Source: Glandiceps talaboti (lineage: Eukaryota; Hemichordata; Enteropneusta; Spengelidae). From it: a stretch of 28,500 nucleotides of DNA. How positions within the stretch are numbered: position 1 is the first letter of the stretch; each line of letters opens with the position of its first letter. The stretch is from NCBI RefSeq assembly GCF_964340395.1, contig NC_135562.1, positions 18,141,485 through 18,169,984 of the forward strand, read 5' to 3'. Below the pieces are notes generated by a model. The model saw only the letters and a list, made by a program, of their open reading frames with translations, made no database searches and had not been told where the DNA came from. Positions 11,926 to 23,029 of the stretch are shown here, one piece after another. Both the position numbers and the translations under genes were made by a program.

Positions 11926-12604
11926 AGAGGAAGAAATGTACCAGTTATTTTCAGGGTTGGTCAGCTTCTCTTGGTAAGAATTAACAGTCTTTAATATCTC
12001 TGAGTCATTTAGAAGACTATGTAGCATTTGCACCAACAACTATGTGTATTAAATGAGTGACATAGAACATAAAGGTAATCTTTGTAAGAACCAGAAGCTG
12101 TAAAATGAACAACTTATATTTCATAATTATTTGTTCATATAGTCAACTTTCGTGTGAAGCATCTATTTATAACTTGTCAACATATCCATAGTCAATTCAG
12201 AATTGTTTATCAAAAATTAAATAGTGTCATCAACAATAATTAGTAAACAATTACAAAATTCAGCCATTGAAAGGATAGCTAACCCCCCCCCCCACAAGTA
12301 ATATGTGTTTGACAAACCCAAAAAGAATTTAAAATGATTACAGCTACTAGGGTTTCAATATTTGAAATTTCTTTTTAAAAACCATACTGGCTTGAAGGTT
12401 TTGTGGGTTTACCTGGTACATGTATATGATGTTATAGGGAACATAGGTGTTGTTACTGTAATCTCAAACAAGCGCAGTCTGTCTCTATAAATTTTTCTTG
12501 GGGTTATATATATCGAAGCCCTAGTCCCCTGCCATGGCCACCATCTTTTACATTGACTTGACCTGAAGATGAGGGACCTACATGAACTCATAAAGTTCTG
12601 TAGT
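11926..12604. other. Non-coding stretch, nothing recognised
   Basis: A run of 10-11 C near 12285-12295 and AT-rich sequence are the only features. The 60-codon minus-strand ORF (12409-12591) shows no domain. Confidence 0.5.
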
Positions 12605-12653
12605 GTGTGCGTGCGTGCGTGCGTGCATGCATGCGTGCGTGCGTGCGTGCGTG
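12605..12653. repeat. (GTGC)n tetranucleotide microsatellite with internal GCAT variants
   Basis: About 12 units of GTGC with two adjacent ATGC variants in the middle. It is alternating purine-pyrimidine throughout and hence potentially Z-forming. Confidence 0.93.
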
Positions 12654-13034
12654 TCTGGGTTTGTGAATAACTTAGAAACTTGAACTCACTGGACCTACTG
12701 CTTAAGGTGATGTATTTGTTTAGGTGTTATTAGGGTGTCTACTTGTGAAAATTGTTAAACACGAAGTGACTGCCATAGATATTAGATGTTAATAAGGTAA
12801 ACAACTTAACCCCTGACACAGCTTAGTTGATATGTCTGGTGCTACGCCTTGATAATCTATTGGTATAATAAAGATGATAACCTGCTCAGTGTAAGATGAT
12901 GTGCAAATTTAGTGACAAAATGGGATATCCTAAAATGGTTGACAGATTTGTGTATTTACTGGGGTGTCCAATGAGTCTTAAAGGGCACATTAATGGCTAT
13001 ATTACAAAATGGCAACATGAGAAACATAGTCACC
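12654..13034. other. Non-coding sequence 5' of the LINE fragment
   Basis: There is no recognisable feature. Reverse transcriptase similarity begins only at about 13035, and I could not find a target-site duplication matching the sequence after the LINE tail. Confidence 0.45.
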
Positions 13035-13550
13035 ACAACCGTCGTACTCGTCGTACCGAAACATGTACTTACTTTTCTCTACACCACTTTCATCCAACCT
13101 CATATATCCTATGGGTTAGAAGTCTGGGGAAATACTTTTCATTCATATTTAGATTGTATTTTATTATCCCAGAAAATGGCTATGCGTGCTATTTCGCATA
13201 GCCATTTTCGGGAACATTCTTCTCCTCTTTTCAACCAGTTAGAAATTCTCGACGTTTTTAAGTTACACAAGTATTTAGTAGGGGTTTTTGTTTACGACTT
13301 AATACACAATAATTTACCACACTCTATAACCGATTATTGCACACTGTTGACTTATGAATACAATACACGACAGAAGGCTCAGAGCAATTTATGTATTCCT
13401 CCAGTGAAGACATCAGTTGGACAACAATCAATATCATATACAGGTGCAACTACATGGAACGACATCAAATACAATATCAGGAAGGAACCAACACGACATA
13501 GTTTCAAGCGGTCACTTAAAATAGATTTACTAAAAGAATATATAGCATAG
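13035..13550 (+). pseudogene. Non-LTR retrotransposon reverse transcriptase, C-terminal fragment (5'-truncated)
   Basis: This is the end of a LINE ORF2, whose full product reverse transcribes the element's RNA at a nicked chromosomal target. The frame is open from 12993, but LINE-like residues start near VPKHVL (about 13041) and run without a stop to TAG at 13548-13550. Recognisable marks of the RT thumb and post-RT region, in order, are QPHISYGLEVWGN, LLSQKMAMRAIS, EHSSPLFNQLEILDVFKLHKYLVGVFVYD (split: EHSSPLFNQLEIL then DVFKLHKYLVG), NNLPHSI, YNTRQ, and GATTWNDI followed by SFKRSLKIDLL. The endonuclease and catalytic FxDD-containing palm are missing, as expected from 5' truncation. There is no RNase H domain after the RT, which with the short repeat tail fits the CR1/L2/Jockey-type group. 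The clade is not assigned. The intact frame suggests a fairly young insertion. Confidence 0.85.
13168..13212. repeat. Perfect 15-bp-arm stem-loop inside the RT coding sequence
   Basis: GAAAATGGCTATGCG (13172-13186) is the exact reverse complement of 13195-13209, with an 8-nt loop. Past a single-base bulge the stem extends by CCC (13168-13170) pairing with GGG (13210-13212). It spans codons for QKMAMRAISHSHFRE. It may be chance sequence, a structured element of the LINE RNA, or a small templated inverted duplication. Confidence 0.85.
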
Positions 13551-13789
13551 TTGGCATTCTTTACCGAACTTTCTTCTCATCACTTTTAAAATGACTTGGA
13601 TTGGGATGGGGGTTGGGGGGAGGGGCAAGTGCGTTTAGTAACACCCGTGAATGTTTAACCATTAACCATTAATGTAAGGGGTCAGACTTGATTAGCAAAG
13701 CTATTTTCTGACTCCTATTGCCTGTATAAATTGTGTATAAATATTTTTTTCCCAAGTGATCTGTAATTATTTCTTGTACAGGTAATAAA

Positions 13790-13824
<35 letters not shown>
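13551..13824 (+). mobile_element. LINE 3' UTR with (ATCA)n tail
   Basis: Sequence between the ORF stop and the tetranucleotide tail (13791-13824, about 8.5 ATCA units). A short microsatellite tail in place of poly(A) is typical of CR1/L2-like LINEs and marks the 3' end of the element. The UTR holds a two-tier hairpin (13677-13716), the position at which such elements carry the structure recognised by their own RT. Confidence 0.8.
13677..13716 (+). other. LINE 3' UTR hairpin
   Basis: The outer stem AGGGGTCAGA (13677-13686) pairs with TCTGACTCCT (13707-13716), including one G-U pair in RNA. The inner stem TAGC (13693-13696) pairs with GCTA (13700-13703) across an AAA loop. Hairpins near the 3' end of several LINE families are recognised by the cognate RT to start target-primed reverse transcription. 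The role here is inferred from position. Confidence 0.65.
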
Positions 13825-14410
13825 GTTAACCGATTGATGTTGGGGTCAAAAGAAGTTAGATTAATTGAGTATTATTCTAATGTATGTATTCGCCAACACC
13901 CATAATAATAGCACATGCAACTTTAAACTCTGCAATTATACAATGTATCAACTGACACAAATAATTTCAGTACAGCAATTGTGATACAATGTTACTTAAA
14001 TAGTGCCATCTTGTTATATTCTAAAACTACTTCTAAAACAAATACCTTCTCACTCATTTGATTATGGAGAATGTTTGCTGAGCATTTGCAAATAAAATAC
14101 AAATTGCTAGTCATAGTTATTGAAAGTTTGAATATCATTATCATTTCATTACAATCAAAGAATACCTAACCCATAAAAATGTTCATTGTATTTATTTGGT
14201 AGACTATGTTGCCCAGTCCCTTTGCGTATGCTTTGGCCATCCCTAGTCTAGGCACCTAACCGTAACACTAGATATTAACCATTAACCAAACTAATACATT
14301 TAACTAACCTTATCTGTAAAGACTAACACAAACCAACTTTGGGTGGTTGTTAAGCATAGGCAAAGAAAAAAATGCAACTTGGTCTACCATTTCTAATATA
14401 ATGATGATTT
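13825..14410. other. AT-rich spacer between LINE tail and minisatellite
   Basis: No ORF or repeat is recognised. CTAACC/TTAACC words recur around 14250-14320 but not as a regular array. Confidence 0.5.
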
Positions 14411-15056
14411 TTAGGGGAACAGCTGTACTTTGCTTGGCAATGATTTACTATTATGATTGAAAAGCTATACTACATTTATTAGGGGATCAGTTATACTTTA
14501 CTTTAATTAGAACAAATAATAAACAGCTATACTTTAATTTTATTGGGAGAACATCTATAATTTTATTCTATGATGGAGCAGATTTTGTAGTGTTTGGTTT
14601 TGTTTTTATGCTTTTTTTCAGGGGGGTGGCAGTTATACTTCACATTTATGAGGGGACAACTACACTCACTTTTATAGAGGGGAACAACTGTTATTGCGGG
14701 TGCACAAACACTTTCGTCTTATAGGAGAACAGTTGCACCATACTTTCATTAGGAACAGTTAAACTACTTTGATTAGGGAACAGGTACACCTTTAAACTTT
14801 ACTTGTACTTTGATTGTGGAGCCGTTATACTTTACTTTGATTGGGGAACAGGTACACATTTAAACTTTACTTTGATTGGGGAATAGTTATACTTTACTTT
14901 GATTGGGGAGAAGTAACACTTTACTTTGATTTGGGATCAGTTACACTTTTAAACTTTACTTAGATTGGGGAATAATTATACTTTGATTTGGGAACAGTTA
15001 CACTTTTAAACTTTACTTTGATTGGGGAACAGTTATACTTTACTTTGATTAGGGAA

Positions 15057-16150
15057 CAATTTACACTTCTAAACTTTACTTTGATTGGGAAATAGTTATA
15101 CTTTACTTTGATTGGGGAATAGTTATACTTTACTTTGATTAGGGAACAGTTATACTTTACTTTGATTAGGGAACAGTTATACTTTACTTTGATTAGGGAA
15201 CAATTTACACTTCTAAACTTTACTTTGATTGGGGAACAGTTACACTTTACTTTGATTGGGGAACAGTTATACTTTTAAACTTTTTTGTTTGGGGAATAGT
15301 TATACATTACTTTGATTGGGAAATAGTTATACTTTACTTTGATTGGGAAATAGTTACACTTTACTTTGATTAGGGAACAGTTATACTTTACTTTGATTGG
15401 GGAACAGTTACACTTTACTTTGATTGGGGAACAGTTACACTTTTAAACTTTTTTTGATTGGGAAATAGTTATACTTTACTTTGATTGGGGAATAGTTATA
15501 CTTTACTTTGATTAGGGAACAGTTATACTTTACTTTGATTAGGGAACAGTTATACTTTACTTTGATTAGGGAACAATTTACACTTCTAAACTTTACTTTG
15601 ATTGGGGAACAGTTACACTTTACTTTGATTGGGGAACAGTTATACTTTTAAACTTTTTTGTTTGGGGAATAGTTATACATTACTTTGATTGGGAAATAGT
15701 TATACTTTACTTTGATTGGGAAATAGTTACACTTTACTTTGATTAGGGAACAGTTATACTTTACTTTGATTGGGGAACAGTTACACTTTACTTTGATTGG
15801 GGAACAGTTACACTTTACTTTGATTGGGGAATAGTTATACATTACTTTGATTAGGGAACAATTTACACTTCTAAACTTTACTTTGATTGGGGAACAGTTA
15901 CACTTTACTTTGATTGGGGAACAGTTATACTTTTAAAGTTTTTTTGTTTGGGGAATAGTTATACATTACTTTGATTGGGAAATAGTTATACTTTACTTTG
16001 ATTGGGAAATAGTTACACTTTACTTTGATTAGGGAACAGTTATACTTTACTTTGATTGGGGAACAGTTACACTTTACTTTGATTGGGGAACAGTTACACT
16101 TTACTTTGATTGGGGAATAGTTATACATTACTTTGATTGGGAAATAGTTA
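15057..16150 (+). repeat. Higher-order blocks of ~373/285 bp in the left array
   Basis: A marker variant CAATTTACACTTCTAAAC occurs at 15057, 15201, 15574 and 15859 (spacings 144, 373 and 285). A second marker, TTTTTTGTTTGGGGAATAG, follows it in the last three copies. The intervening monomer order is conserved, so several monomers were duplicated together as blocks. Confidence 0.8.
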
Positions 16151-16479
16151 CACTTTACTTTGATTAGGGAACAGTTACACTTTACTTTGATTGGGGAACA
16201 GTTACACTTTACTTTGATTGTAGAACAGTTACACTTTACTTTGATTAGGGAACAGTTACACTTTACTTTGATTGTAGAACAGTTACACTTTACTTAGATT
16301 GTAGAACTGTTACACTTTACTTAGATTGTAGAACTGTTACACTTTACCTTGATTGTAGAATTGTTACCTTACTTTGATTGTAGAACAGTTATACTTTACT
16401 TTGATTAGGGAACAGTTACACTTTACTTTGATTGTAGAACAGTTACACTTTACTTTGATTGGGGAACAGTTATACTTTA

Positions 16480-18720
16480 CTTTGATTGGGGAACAGTTAC
16501 ACTTTAAAACTTTACTTTGCTTGAAAAACAGTTACACTTTTAAACTTTACTTTTATTAGGGAACAGTTACACTTTTAAACTTTACTTTGATTTGAATCAG
16601 TTACACTTTACTTTGATTGTAGAAGAGTTACAGTTACACTTTGATTGGAGAATAGTTACACTTTTAAACTTTACTTTGATTGGGGAATAGTTACACTGTT
16701 AAATTTTACTCTTTACTTTGATTGTAGAACAGTTACAATTTACTTTGATTGTAGAACTGTTACTTTACTTTGATTGTCGAACAGTTACACTTTACTTTGA
16801 TTGTAGAACAGTTACACTTTACTTTGATTGTAGAACAGTTACACTTTACTTTGATTGTAGAACAGTAACACTTTACTTTGATTTTAGAACTGTTACTTTA
16901 CTTTGATTGTAGAACTGTTACTTTACTTTGATTGTAGAACTGTTACTTTACTTTGATTGTAGAACAGTTACACTTTACTTTGATTGGGGAACAGTTACAC
17001 TTTTAAACTTTTTTTGTTTGGGGAATAGTTATACTTTACTTTGATTGGGGAACAGTTACACTTTACTTTGATTGGGGAACAGTTACACCTTACTTTGATT
17101 GGGGAATAGTTATACATTACTTTGATTGGGAAATAGTTACACTTTACTTCGATTAGGGAACAGTTACACTTTACTTTGATTAGGGAACAGTTACACTTTT
17201 AAACTTTACTTTGATTGGGAAATAGTTATACTTTACTTTGATTAGGGAACAGTTATACTTTACTTTGATTGGGGAATAGTTATACGTTACTTTGATTAGG
17301 GAACAGTTACACTTTTAAACTTTACTTTGATTGGGGAACAGTTATACTTTACTTAGATTAGGGAACAGTTACACTTTAAAACTTTACTTTGCTTGAAAAA
17401 CAGATACACTTTTAAACTTTACTTTTATTAGGGAACAGTTACACTTTTAAACTTTACTTTGATTTGAAACAGTTACACTTTACTTTGATTGTAGAAGAGT
17501 TACAGTTACACTTTGATTGGAGAATAGTTACACTTTTAAACTTTACTTTGGGGAACAGTTACACTTTACTTTGATTGGGGAATAGTTATACTTTATTTTG
17601 ATTGGGGAATAGTTATACTTTACTTTGATTAGGGAACAGTTATACTTTACTTTGATTGGGGAACAGTTACACTTTAAAACTTTACTTTGCTTGAAAAACA
17701 GTTACACTTTTAAACTTTACTTTTATTAGGGAACAGTTACACTTTTAAACTTTACTTTGATTCGAATCAGTTACACTTTACTTTGATTGTAGAAGAGTTA
17801 CAGTTACACTTTGATTGGAGAATAGTTACACTTTTAAACTTTACTTTGATTGGGGAATAGTTACACTGTTAAATTTTACTCTTTACTTTGATTGTAGAAC
17901 AGTTACAATTTACTTTGATTGTAGAACTGTTACTTTACTTTGATTGTCGAACAGTTACACTTTACTTTGATTGTAGAACAGTTACACTTTACTTTGATTG
18001 TAGAACAGTTACACTTTACTTTGATTGTAGAACAGTAACACTTTACTTTGATTTTAGAACTGTTACTTTACTTTGATTGTAGAACTGTTACTTTACTTTG
18101 ATTGTAGAACTGTTACTTTACTTTGATTGTAGAACAGTTACACTTTACTTTGATTGGGGAACAGTTACACTTTTAAACTTTTTTTGTTTGGGGAATAGTT
18201 ATACTTTACTTTGATTGGGGAACAGTTACACTTTACTTTGATTGGGGAACAGTTACACCTTACTTTGATTGGGGAATAGTTATACATTACTTTGATTGGG
18301 AAATAGTTACACTTTACTTCGATTAGGGAACAGTTACACTTTACTTTGATTAGGGAACAGTTACACTTTTAAACTTTACTTTGATTGGGAAATAGTTATA
18401 CTTTACTTTGATTAGGGAACAGTTATACTTTACTTTGATTGGGGAATAGTTATACGTTACTTTGATTAGGGAACAGTTACACTTTTAAACTTTACTTTGA
18501 TTGGGGAACAGTTATACTTTACTTAGATTAGGGAACAGTTACACTTTAAAACTTTACTTTGCTTGAAAAACAGATACACTTTTAAACTTTACTTTTATTA
18601 GGGAACAGTTACACTTTTAAACTTTACTTTGATTTGAAACAGTTACACTTTACTTTGATTGTAGAAGAGTTACAGTTACACTTTGATTGGAGAATAGTTA
18701 CACTTTTAAACTTTACTTTG
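16480..18720 (+). repeat. Two near-identical ~1.07-kb blocks at 1170-bp offset
   Basis: Sequence from about 16480 to 17550 recurs at about 17650-18720 with the same order of rare variants. These include the CTTGAAAAACAG unit, the GTAGAAGAGTTACAG unit and the ATTTTACTCTTTACTT unit. I noticed only isolated differences (for example GATTTGAATC versus GATTCGAATC near 16592/17762). The copies diverge sharply at 17551/18721. This is a recent segmental duplication within the minisatellite. Confidence 0.9.
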
Positions 18721-20026
18721 ATTGGGGAATAGTTACACTGTTAAACTTTACTTTAATTTGGGAACAGTTACAGTTTACTTTGATTAGGGAACAGTAACAC
18801 TTTAATTTGATTGGGGAACAGTGTCACTTTACTTTGCTTGGGGAACAGTTATACTTTACTTTGATTAGGAAATATTTACACTTTTCAACTTTACTTTGAT
18901 TGGGGAACGGTTATACTTTACTTTGATTGAGGAACAATCACACTTTAGTTTTGATTCGGGAACTTTTACTCATTAATTTGATTGAGGAAAGGTTATCCCT
19001 CATTTTGATTTGTGAACAGTTACACTTTTCTTTGATTTCGGAACAATTACAGTTTACTTTGACTGGAGAACACTTGTACTGTACTTTGAGGAAAAGTTAT
19101 CCTTCATTTTGATTTCGAAACAGTTACACTTTACTTTGAGTGGGCAACAGTTACACCTTACTTTGATTGGGGAATAGTTATACATTACTTTGATTGGGAA
19201 ATAGTTACACTTTACTTTGATTAGGGAACAGTTACACTTTTAAACTTTACTTTGATTGGGAAATAGTTATACTTTACTTTGATTAGGGAACAGTTATACT
19301 TTACTTTGATTGGGGAATAGTTATACGTTACTTTGATTAGGGAACAGTTACACTTTTAAACTTTACTTTGATTGGGGAACAGTTATACTTTACTTAGATT
19401 AGGGAACAGTTACACTTTAAAACTTTACTTTGCTTGAAAAACAGATACACTTTTAAACTTTACTTTTATTAGGGAACAGTTACACTTTTAAACTTTACTT
19501 TGATTTGAAACAGTTACACTTTACTTTGATTGTAGAAGAGTTACAGTTACACTTTGATTGGAGAATAGTTACACTTTTAAACTTTACTTTGATTGGGGAA
19601 TAGTTACACTGTTAAACTTTACTTTAATTTGGGAACAGTTACAGTTTACTTTGATTAGGGAACAGTTACACTTTAATTTGATTGGGGAACAGTGTCACTT
19701 TACTTTGCTTGGGGAACAGTTATACTTTACTTTGATTAGGAAATATTTACACTTTTCAACTTTACTTTGATTGGGGAACGGTTATACTTTACTTTGATTG
19801 AGGAACAATCACACTTTAGTTTTGATTCGGGAACTTTTACTCATTAATTTGATTGAGGAAAGGTTATCCCTCATTTTGATTTGTGAACAGTTACACTTTT
19901 CTTTGATTTCGGAACAATTACAGTTTACTTTGACTGGAGAACACTTGTACTGTACTTTGAGGAAAAGTTATCCTTCATTTTGATTTCGAAACAGTTACAC
20001 TTTACTTTGAGTGGGCAACAGTTACA
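18258..20026 (+). repeat. Tandem 898/871-bp higher-order repeat
   Basis: The block starting CCTTACTTTGATTGGGG at 18258 starts again at 19156, and its end (GAGTGGGCAACAGTTACA) falls at about 19155 and 20026. The first copy is one 27-bp monomer longer (near 18316-18345), giving 898 against 871 bp. I noticed few substitutions, for example AGTAACAC versus AGTTACAC at 18793/19664. The first copy overlaps the end of the 1170-bp block, so duplications are nested and can be ordered in time. Confidence 0.9.
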
Positions 20027-20424
20027 TTTTGTGTTGCTTTGGGAACACTTACACTTTATCTTAACCGAGGAACAGTTGTACATTACTTTGATAGTGGAAC
20101 ATTTATAATTGATTTGATTTGGGAAGTATTATACTGAATGCTTGGGAAACGTTATACATCATTTTGATTGGGGAACAGTTGTCCTTCATTTTGATTGTGG
20201 AACAGTTACACTTTAGTTTTCATTGGGTAATTTTACACATTACTTTGAGTGTGGAAATGTTATCCCGCATTTTGATGGGGGAACTGTTACACTTTACTTT
20301 GATTGTAAAATAGTTACACTTTACTTTGATTGTAAAACAGTTACACTTTATTATTGTAGAACAGTTACTTTACTTTGATTGACAAACAGTTACACTTTAA
20401 TTTGATTGTAGAACTGTTACTTTA

Positions 20425-20640
20425 CTTTGATTGACGAACAGTTACACTTTACTTTGATTGTAGAACAGTTACACTTTATTTGGATTGTTGAACAGCTACA
20501 CTTTACTTTGATTGTAGAACTGTTACTTTACTTTGATTGACGAACAGTTACACTTTACTTTGATTGTAGAACAGTTACACTTTATTTGGATTGTTGAACA
20601 GCTACACTTTACTTTGATTGTACAACTGTTACTTTACTTT
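20425..20640 (+). repeat. 106-bp higher-order duplication in the right array
   Basis: The marker monomer TTGACGAACAG at 20431 recurs at 20537. The following order of variants (TTTGGATTGTTGAACAGC, then CTTTGATTGTA) is preserved. The same TTGACGAACAG marker appears again near 21440-21500. Confidence 0.75.
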
Positions 20641-21169
20641 TATTGTAGAACAGTTACACTTTACTTTGATTGTAGAACAGTTACACTTTACTTTGATTGT
20701 AAAACAGTAACACTTTACTTTGATTGTAGAACAGTTACACTTTACTTTGATTGTAGAACAGTTACACTTTACTTTGATTGTAGAACAGTTACACTTTACT
20801 TTGACTGTAGAACAGTTACACTTTACTTTGATTGTAGAACTGTTACACTTTAATTTGATTGTAGAACAGTTACACTTTAATTTGATTGTAGAACTGTTAC
20901 ACTTTAATTTGATTGTAGAACTGTTACACTTTACTTTGATTGTAGAACAGTTACACTTAGATTGTAAAACTGTTATACTTTACTTTGATTGTAGAACAGT
21001 TACACTTAGATTGTAGAACCGTTACACTTTACTTTGATTGTAGAACAGTAACACTTTACTTTGATTGTACAACTGTTACACTCTTATTTGATTGTAGAAC
21101 AGTTACACTTTACTTGGATTGTAGAACAGTAACACTTTACTTTGATTGTAGAACAGTTACACTTTACTT

Positions 21170-22210
21170 TGATTGTAGAACAGTAACACTTTACTTTGAT
21201 TGTAGAACAGTTACACTTTATTTTGATTGAAAATAGTTACACTTTACTTTGATTGTACAACTGTTACACTCTTATTTGATTGTAGAACAGTTACACTTTA
21301 CTTGGATTGAGGAACAGTTACACTTTACTTTAATTGTAGAACAGTTACACTTTACTTTGATTGTACAACTGTTACACTCTTATTTGATTGTAGAACAGTT
21401 ACACTTTATTTTGATTGTAGAACACTTACTTTACTTTGATTGACGAACAGTTACACTTTAATTTTATTGTAGAACTGTTACTTTACTTTGATTGACGAAC
21501 AGTTACACTTTACTTTGATTGTAGAACAGTTACACTTTACTTTGATTGTAGAACAGTTACACTTTACTTTGATTAGGAAACAGTTACACTTTACTTTGAT
21601 TGTAGAACAGTTACACTTTACTTGGATTGTAGAACAGTTACACTTTATTTGGATTGTTGAACAGTTACACTTTACTTTGATTGTACAACTGTTACTTTAC
21701 TTTGATTGTAGAACAGTTACACTTTACTTTGATTGTAGAACTGTTACTTTACTTTGATTGTCAAACAGTTACACTTTACTTTGATTGTACAACTGTTACT
21801 TTACTTTGATTGTAGAACAGTTACACATTACTTTGATTGTAGAACTGTTACACTTTACTTTGATTGTAGAACTGTTACTTTATTTTGATTTTTCAACTGT
21901 TACACTCTTATTTGATTGTAGAACAGTTACACTTTACTTTGATTGTAGAACAGTTACACTTTACTTTGATTGTAGAACAGTAACACTTTACTTTGATTGT
22001 AGAACAGTTACACTTTATTTTGATTGAAAATAGTTACACTTTACTTTGATTGTACAACTGTTACACTCTTATTTGATTGTAGAACAGTTACACTTTACTT
22101 GGATTGAGGAACAGTTACACTTTACTTTAATTGTAGAACAGTTACACTTTATTTTGTTTGTAGAACAGTTACACTTTACTTTGATTGTAGAACTGTTACA
22201 CTTTACTTTG
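21170..22210 (+). repeat. 797-bp-offset higher-order duplication in the right array
   Basis: The run containing TTTTGATTGAAAATAG, then ACAACTGTTACACTCTTATT, then CTTGGATTGAGGAACAG occurs at about 21223-21345 and again 797 bp downstream at about 22020-22142, with the same neighbours. The right end of the array therefore also grew by multi-monomer block duplication. Confidence 0.8.
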
Positions 22211-22235
22211 ATTGTAAAACAGTTATACTTTACTT

Positions 22236-23029
22236 TGATAAAGGATAAGCTATACAGTATTATAAAGAAATAAATGGTAAATGGTAAAAATTCTGGGCAA
22301 TATGGCTATTTTTATATTGTTCTCCATTACGTTGTCCATAATTGTTCCTAATGCTGTACTTTGAATGAGCACTATATGTTACCCTTGAATATATAAGACT
22401 GTATCAATTTTGTGCCAAACAAACCAAAGTGGTGTTAGCAGTGTATTACAGTACACTATACTGGCTACCATGGTAACTGAGCAACATTTCAGTAGATTGT
22501 CACATGATGTGAAACATGGTCACCGCTTAAATATGAAGATATTTGTACAAATAATAACTATTTGTGATAGAAAATCACTTAGTGATTTCCCCATCGTAAA
22601 CATTTCAGTCTTGTTTCCATGAAAACTAATTTTTTTTATAATTATGATTTTTGTGAACATTGTTTAGAGTATACTCAACCATACGTAAAATGTTTGCATA
22701 TATTGCCATTTTGTAACTATTTTCATGATTGATTTATTATATATTTACATACATATACAGTATATACACATGTGTATATATGCATGTACCAGTATATTAA
22801 TTATTAATATCATGAAAATGTTTCAACTGTTATTTGTTTTTGAAATGTAATATATTTTCATAAATTTCAATAAAGCATTATTATTATACTCATTCTTATG
22901 ACAGTTTCCATCCTTATTTGCTCCCACTAGGCAGAGTCAGGAGAGGGCTATGGGAATGACTGATATCTATTATCAGTGCCCTATTCCTGATATGCATAAA
23001 TCCAGTTCAATCAAACCTGCCATACATTT
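22236..23029. other. AT-rich non-coding stretch
   Basis: No recognised gene. A TACATATA-rich patch (about 22735-22800) contains the palindrome TATACACATGTGTATA. An AATAAA at about 22870 is followed by ATT triplets. This could be a transcript 3' end, but no coding region supports that. Confidence 0.45.

Larger units (their letters stand above)
14411..22235 (+). repeat. Giant ~27-bp minisatellite array (~280 monomers)
   Basis: The dominant monomer is GATTGGGGAACAG followed by TTACACTTTACTTT (27 bp). Two families differ at the first block: GATTRGGGAA (type A, prevalent 14.8-20.0 kb) and GATTGTAGAA (type B, almost exclusive from 20.28 kb to the right end). Length variants are a 36-bp form with an extra 9 bp giving CTTTTAAAC, mainly in the type A half, and a ~25-bp form lacking CA in GTTACTTTACTTT. 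The left end (14411-14790) and a segment at about 20.03-20.28 kb are degenerate. The right end stops abruptly at about 22235. The repeat count is array length divided by unit length, not a direct count. Open frames on both strands (for example with 9-residue units LIVEQLHFT, YFDCRTVTL or PIKVKCNCS) follow from the unit length being divisible by three and are not genes. Confidence 0.97.

Noticed and set aside
11716-12039. 107-codon minus-strand ORF and overlapping plus-strand ORFs
   Set aside because: They lie across a degenerate tandem repeat, overlap each other on both strands and have no recognisable product.
12896-13201. 101-codon plus-strand ORF overlapping the LINE fragment
   Set aside because: It is a shadow in another frame. 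The adjacent frame (12993-13550) carries the RT similarity.
14411-22235. Possible CRISPR-like array
   Set aside because: Monomers are directly adjacent with no unique spacers, and there are no cas-like genes. This is a minisatellite in eukaryotic-type sequence.
15648-22273. Many ORFs of 60-107 codons in the minisatellite, including minus-strand ones with PIKVKCNCS repeats
   Set aside because: The monomer is 27 bp, so any frame lacking a stop in one unit stays open. Frames differ between neighbouring ORFs, end at 25-bp variants and show no non-repeat domain.
22850-22890. AATAAA near 22870 as a gene 3' end
   Set aside because: No coding region upstream supports a transcript, and in AT-rich DNA the hexamer is common.
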